Assembly: GCA_016783225.1 (NCBI GenBank)
Contig: JADHWZ010000103.1
Location: 1 to 8,057, forward strand
DNA: 8,057 nt
From: Dehalococcoidia bacterium
GTDB lineage: Bacteria; Chloroflexota; Dehalococcoidia; GIF9; UBA5620
Direction of reading: 5' to 3'
Under the pieces are notes generated by a model, which was given only the letters and a program-made list of their open reading frames with translations, made no database searches and was not told where the DNA came from. The position numbers were made by a program, and so were the translations under genes. The first letter of the stretch is position 1; every line of letters starts with the position of its first letter. Positions 6,208-8,057 of this stretch are shown piece by piece.

Positions 6208-6692
6208 TAGATTTCCTCTTCGATTATGTCAACTTCCTCAGCAACGCCGATTTTCGCCACGGAGAGTGGTACATAATTGACCTGCCTCGACTCGATCAAT
6301 TCCCTTAGTTTCTTTTCGTCTTCAGTCAATCGGAACCTACCCGTCTTCACCTCAATGAAATCTACCGTCTCACCATATTTGACCCCAACAAAATCGATGG
6401 GGTCACCCAGATAGAACAGCCTGTCATACTGAGTGAATTCAAGTGTGGCTAGAAGCTCATTCAACTTCCCGGTCCGCGTCGCCAGGCTACGAGTCATGCT
6501 CTGAATCACGTCATAAGGCAGCTTCGCAACAACGTCTTGAATCTCCTTGACCGTCTTCTCAGAGGCCAGCGCGAAAAGCAATTTCCTCTCCAATTCCTCA
6601 ACCGCCGGGAGTTCCACTTTCCTGGGCCTCACCAGCAATATGACGATCACCGCCAGTAGAGCCAGAATCACGATGAACAAGCCTACTTCCAT
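6207..6692 (-). CDS. membrane-anchored Holliday-junction-resolvase-like nuclease (COG4741/PF10107 type), 161 aa
   Basis: ATG at 6692 with AGGAG six bases upstream. Residues 4-21 form one hydrophobic helix ([18 protein letters not shown]) followed by basic RPRK, so the rest is probably cytoplasmic, although the COG is described as a predicted secreted nuclease. After a helical linker (about 30-90), the C-terminal domain has [23 protein letters not shown] (split here as PIDFVGV, residues 98-104, and DFIEVKTG, 111-118). D100, E114 and K116 match the PD-(D/E)xK nuclease pattern, followed by a basic, Lys-rich helix ([12 protein letters not shown]). This fits the family distantly related to archaeal Holliday junction resolvase. 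Catalytic activity is not established for the family as far as I know. The stop overlaps the uvrB start by one base, and ruvA/ruvC lie upstream, so a role in DNA repair near the membrane is plausible. Confidence 0.85.
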   Translation of the reverse strand: MEVGLFIVILALLAVIVILLVRPRKVELPAVEELERKLLFALASEKTVKEIQDVVAKLPYDVIQSMTRSLATRTGKLNELLATLEFTQYDRLFYLGDPIDFVGVKYGETVDFIEVKTGRFRLTEDEKKLRELIESRQVNYVPLSVAKIGVAEEVDIIEEEI

Positions 6693-6750
6693 ATCGAGCT
6701 CCTAACCTGCAAAATTAATGTCTTGAGGATTGATCGGCCATCCCATCTGG

Positions 6751-6865
6751 CATCCTGAGTCCCTGGCTTCCCGCACTTCCGAGCCGTTCGCTTCCTGTCA
6801 TCACGAGCCCTTCGTTTCTTGCATCCTGAGGGAGCCCTTCGCCACCTGTCATTCTGAACGAAGTG
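6751..6865. repeat. decayed tandem short repeats, 24-30 bp units, with a 'CHSERSEES' element
   Basis: About four imperfect units can be lined up: CATCCTGAGTCCCTGGCTTC (from 6751), GAGCCGTTCGCTTCCTGTCA (6781), GAGCCCTTCGTTTCTTGCAT (6805) and GAGCCCTTCGCCACCTGTCA (6832). The last runs into TTCTGAACGAAGTGAAGAAT, the widespread dispersed repeat whose false translation is the well-known CHSERSEES string. The units diverge and have variable lengths, unlike CRISPR. No gene is present here. Confidence 0.6.
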
Positions 6866-6881
6866 AAGAATCTCACCTCTG

Positions 6882-6993
6882 GCTCAGGGTAAACTCCGCG
6901 AAGCAATCTCTCGCTCAGGGTGGACTCCGCAAAGGGTCTTATGGGGCTCAGGACAAGCTCCACGACTGAAGAACCCCTCGCCCGGGGTGACAG
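6882..6993. repeat. four imperfect direct repeats of 31-34 bp
   Basis: Units begin at 6882 (GCTCAGGGTAAACTCCGCGA), 6913 (GCTCAGGGTGGACTCCGCAA), 6946 (GCTCAGGACAAGCTCCACGA) and 6980 (GCCCGGGGTGACAG), with spacings of 31, 33 and 34. The whole unit diverges, so this is a decayed tandem or nested dispersed repeat and not a CRISPR array with constant repeats and unique spacers. Together with the units to the left it fills the 346-bp gap between ruvA and the nuclease-like gene. Confidence 0.6.
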
Positions 6994-7038
6994 CCGGCAG
7001 CCATATGACGCGGTGCCGAAATCGCCCGGGGGGCACAT

Positions 7039-7623
7039 TCACACTCTCGCCAGCTGCTTCAGGGCCAGCTTCACCCTCTCTTCCAAGTCGACCTCCGGGG
7101 AATCGGGCAGGCTGGATACAGCCTGAGTAGCTTCCTTCAAAGAATAGCCGAGATTGGTAAGCGCAGCTACCACGTCGGCATCTTCCTGCGCCAGAACGGG
7201 AGCCACAGCCCCCTCCCACTCGCTCTCAAGTTTACTCTTTAGCTCCAGCACAATACGTCCGGCCATCTTCTTGCCCAGACCCGGCGCCTGGCTGAGAAGA
7301 TCAACGTTACCACTGACTATAGCTGAAGCGAGTTGTTCCGGATTCAACGTGGAAAGCAGTCCCAGCGCCGCCTTAGGGCCGATCCCCGAAACGGAGATAA
7401 GATTCTGAAAAAGCGCCGACTCCTCGCCCGAAGCAAAGCCGTAAAGCGCCACATTGTCTTCTCTCATATAGAGATGGGTATGCAGATAGACCTTGTCACC
7501 CACAGCTCCAAGTTGGCTCAGCGTAGAGCCGGGAATACGCACTTCAAGGCTGAGCGGTCCGACCTTAATCACCGCTGAATCAAGCCCGCGGTTCTCCAAC
7601 GTCCCCTCTAAAGCAACTATCAT
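7039..7623 (-). CDS. ruvA: Holliday junction branch migration subunit RuvA
   Basis: Complete, 194 aa, typical length. RuvA tetramers bind four-way junctions in the cytosol and load the RuvB motor. Domain I is an OB-fold at the N-terminus (MIVALEGTLENRG...YLHTHLYMREDNVALYGF, residues 1-63). Domain II has two helix-hairpin-helix motifs, VSGIGPKAAL (78-87) and APGLGKKMAGRIVLELK (113-129), which grip DNA. Domain III, at about 146-194, is the small RuvB-contacting helical domain (VVAALTNLGYSLKEATQAV). ATG at 7623 has AAGGAG five bases upstream, and this site overlaps the TAA of ruvC (TAAGGAG), so the two are co-transcribed and probably coupled. ruvB does not follow; downstream lie repeats and then the nuclease-like gene. 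RuvB must be encoded elsewhere. Confidence 0.96.
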   Translation of the reverse strand: MIVALEGTLENRGLDSAVIKVGPLSLEVRIPGSTLSQLGAVGDKVYLHTHLYMREDNVALYGFASGEESALFQNLISVSGIGPKAALGLLSTLNPEQLASAIVSGNVDLLSQAPGLGKKMAGRIVLELKSKLESEWEGAVAPVLAQEDADVVAALTNLGYSLKEATQAVSSLPDSPEVDLEERVKLALKQLARV

Positions 7624-7632
7624 CGCTTCTCC

Positions 7633-8057
7633 TTAGTGGCTTTCGGCCAGCAGCTGGTCAAGATGTCTTTGGTGAAGATGGCAGATAGCGACAGCCAGGG
7701 CGTCAGCAGCGTCGCTGGACTTGGGAGCCTCGGCAAGCCCGAGTTGGATTCTCACCATTTCCTGCACCTGTTCTTTGCTGCTGGCGCCATAATTAGTCAC
7801 CTGCTGCTTCACCTGGGTCGGTAGGTAGCGGAAAACGGGGAGCTTCCTGTTGGCTGCCGCCAGAATAGCAATTGCCTGAGCCCTACCTATGGCCAAAGCC
7901 GAGCGAGCATTTCCAGCCACGAAGGGTTCCTCAATAGCTACTTCATCCGGCTGGTAGCGAGCTACGATTTCGCCAAGTCTCTCATATAAAGTGGACAATC
8001 GTTGTTCCACAGGGATTTTGGAGGACACGCTTACGGCCCCACAATCAACCATCGCCA
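7633..8057 (-). CDS. ruvC: Holliday junction resolvase RuvC (5' end outside window)
   Basis: The frame is open to the right edge; about 140 residues are visible out of the usual 160-170. The missing N-terminus includes the first catalytic Asp. The ATG at 8052 is internal: in the family the segment MVDCGAVSVSS lies about 25 residues into the protein, and the codon before it is open. Visible catalytic residues: the Glu of VAIEEPF (E66 in E. coli) and both Asp of SSDAADALAVA (D138 and D141). Family text such as NARSALAIGRAQAI and YLPTQVKQQVTNYG is also present; the latter segment contacts DNA. RuvC dimers cleave Holliday junctions symmetrically in the cytosol after RuvAB branch migration. The stop lies 9 bases before ruvA and supplies part of its ribosome-binding site. 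Confidence 0.95.
   Translation of the reverse strand, partial: AMVDCGAVSVSSKIPVEQRLSTLYERLGEIVARYQPDEVAIEEPFVAGNARSALAIGRAQAIAILAAANRKLPVFRYLPTQVKQQVTNYGASSKEQVQEMVRIQLGLAEAPKSSDAADALAVAICHLHQRHLDQLLAESH

Noticed and set aside
6751..6993. CRISPR array
   Set aside because: The units vary along their full length with uneven spacing; there is no constant repeat with unique spacers and no cas gene.
6715..7219. Several frames in and around the repeat gap, including one containing CHSERSEES
   Set aside because: This translation is a well-known artefact of dispersed repeats; the rest are shadows of ruvA.

Overview
The window looks like a chromosomal segment of an uncultured bacterium, most likely a Chloroflexota of the Dehalococcoidia type. 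This is inference. It rests on the style of the RuvA/RuvC/UvrB proteins, the COG4741-like membrane nuclease next to uvrB, the 'CHSERSEES'-type dispersed repeats and the AbfD-like enzyme at the left edge. No rRNA or other decisive taxonomic marker is present. No tRNA, CRISPR array or complete mobile element was seen.

Layout. (1) Positions 2-580 (+) hold the C-terminal 40% of an AbfD/HpaB-superfamily enzyme. It keeps the Fe-S ligand His and Cys of 4-hydroxybutyryl-CoA dehydratase but appears to lack one catalytic Glu. (2) Positions 614-847 (+) hold a start-less remnant encoding the DNA-binding gamma (winged-helix) domain of an FtsK-type translocase. (3) About 850-4160 is an AT-richer accessory stretch with long non-coding gaps. 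It carries two minus-strand membrane-anchored proteins of unknown function (171 and 228 aa), a possible 40-aa small ORF between them, a structured inverted-repeat region, a gutted IS3-family element (orfA start fused to orfB end), a 91-aa Cys/His protein with an Ada-like zinc pattern, and a 145-aa four-helix membrane protein. (4) Positions 4213-8057 (-) form a DNA-repair block. In transcription order it is ruvC (5'-truncated by the window edge), ruvA, a 340-bp repeat-filled gap, a membrane-anchored Holliday-junction-resolvase-like nuclease (COG4741/PF10107 type), and uvrB, whose GTG start overlaps the nuclease stop.

How the genes fit together. RuvA and RuvC act on Holliday junctions: RuvA binds the junction and loads RuvB, and RuvC cleaves. 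UvrB is the damage-verification helicase of nucleotide excision repair. The nuclease-like protein between them is translationally coupled to uvrB, which suggests a shared DNA-repair role. ruvB does not follow ruvA here; the gap holds decayed short repeats. The accessory stretch shows signs of past insertion (IS remnant, phage- or plasmid-like FtsK remnant, isolated unknown membrane proteins). I see no complete novel system. The best leads are the 91-aa Ada-like zinc protein, the nuclease-uvrB coupling, the orphan membrane-protein group and the altered active site of the AbfD-like enzyme.
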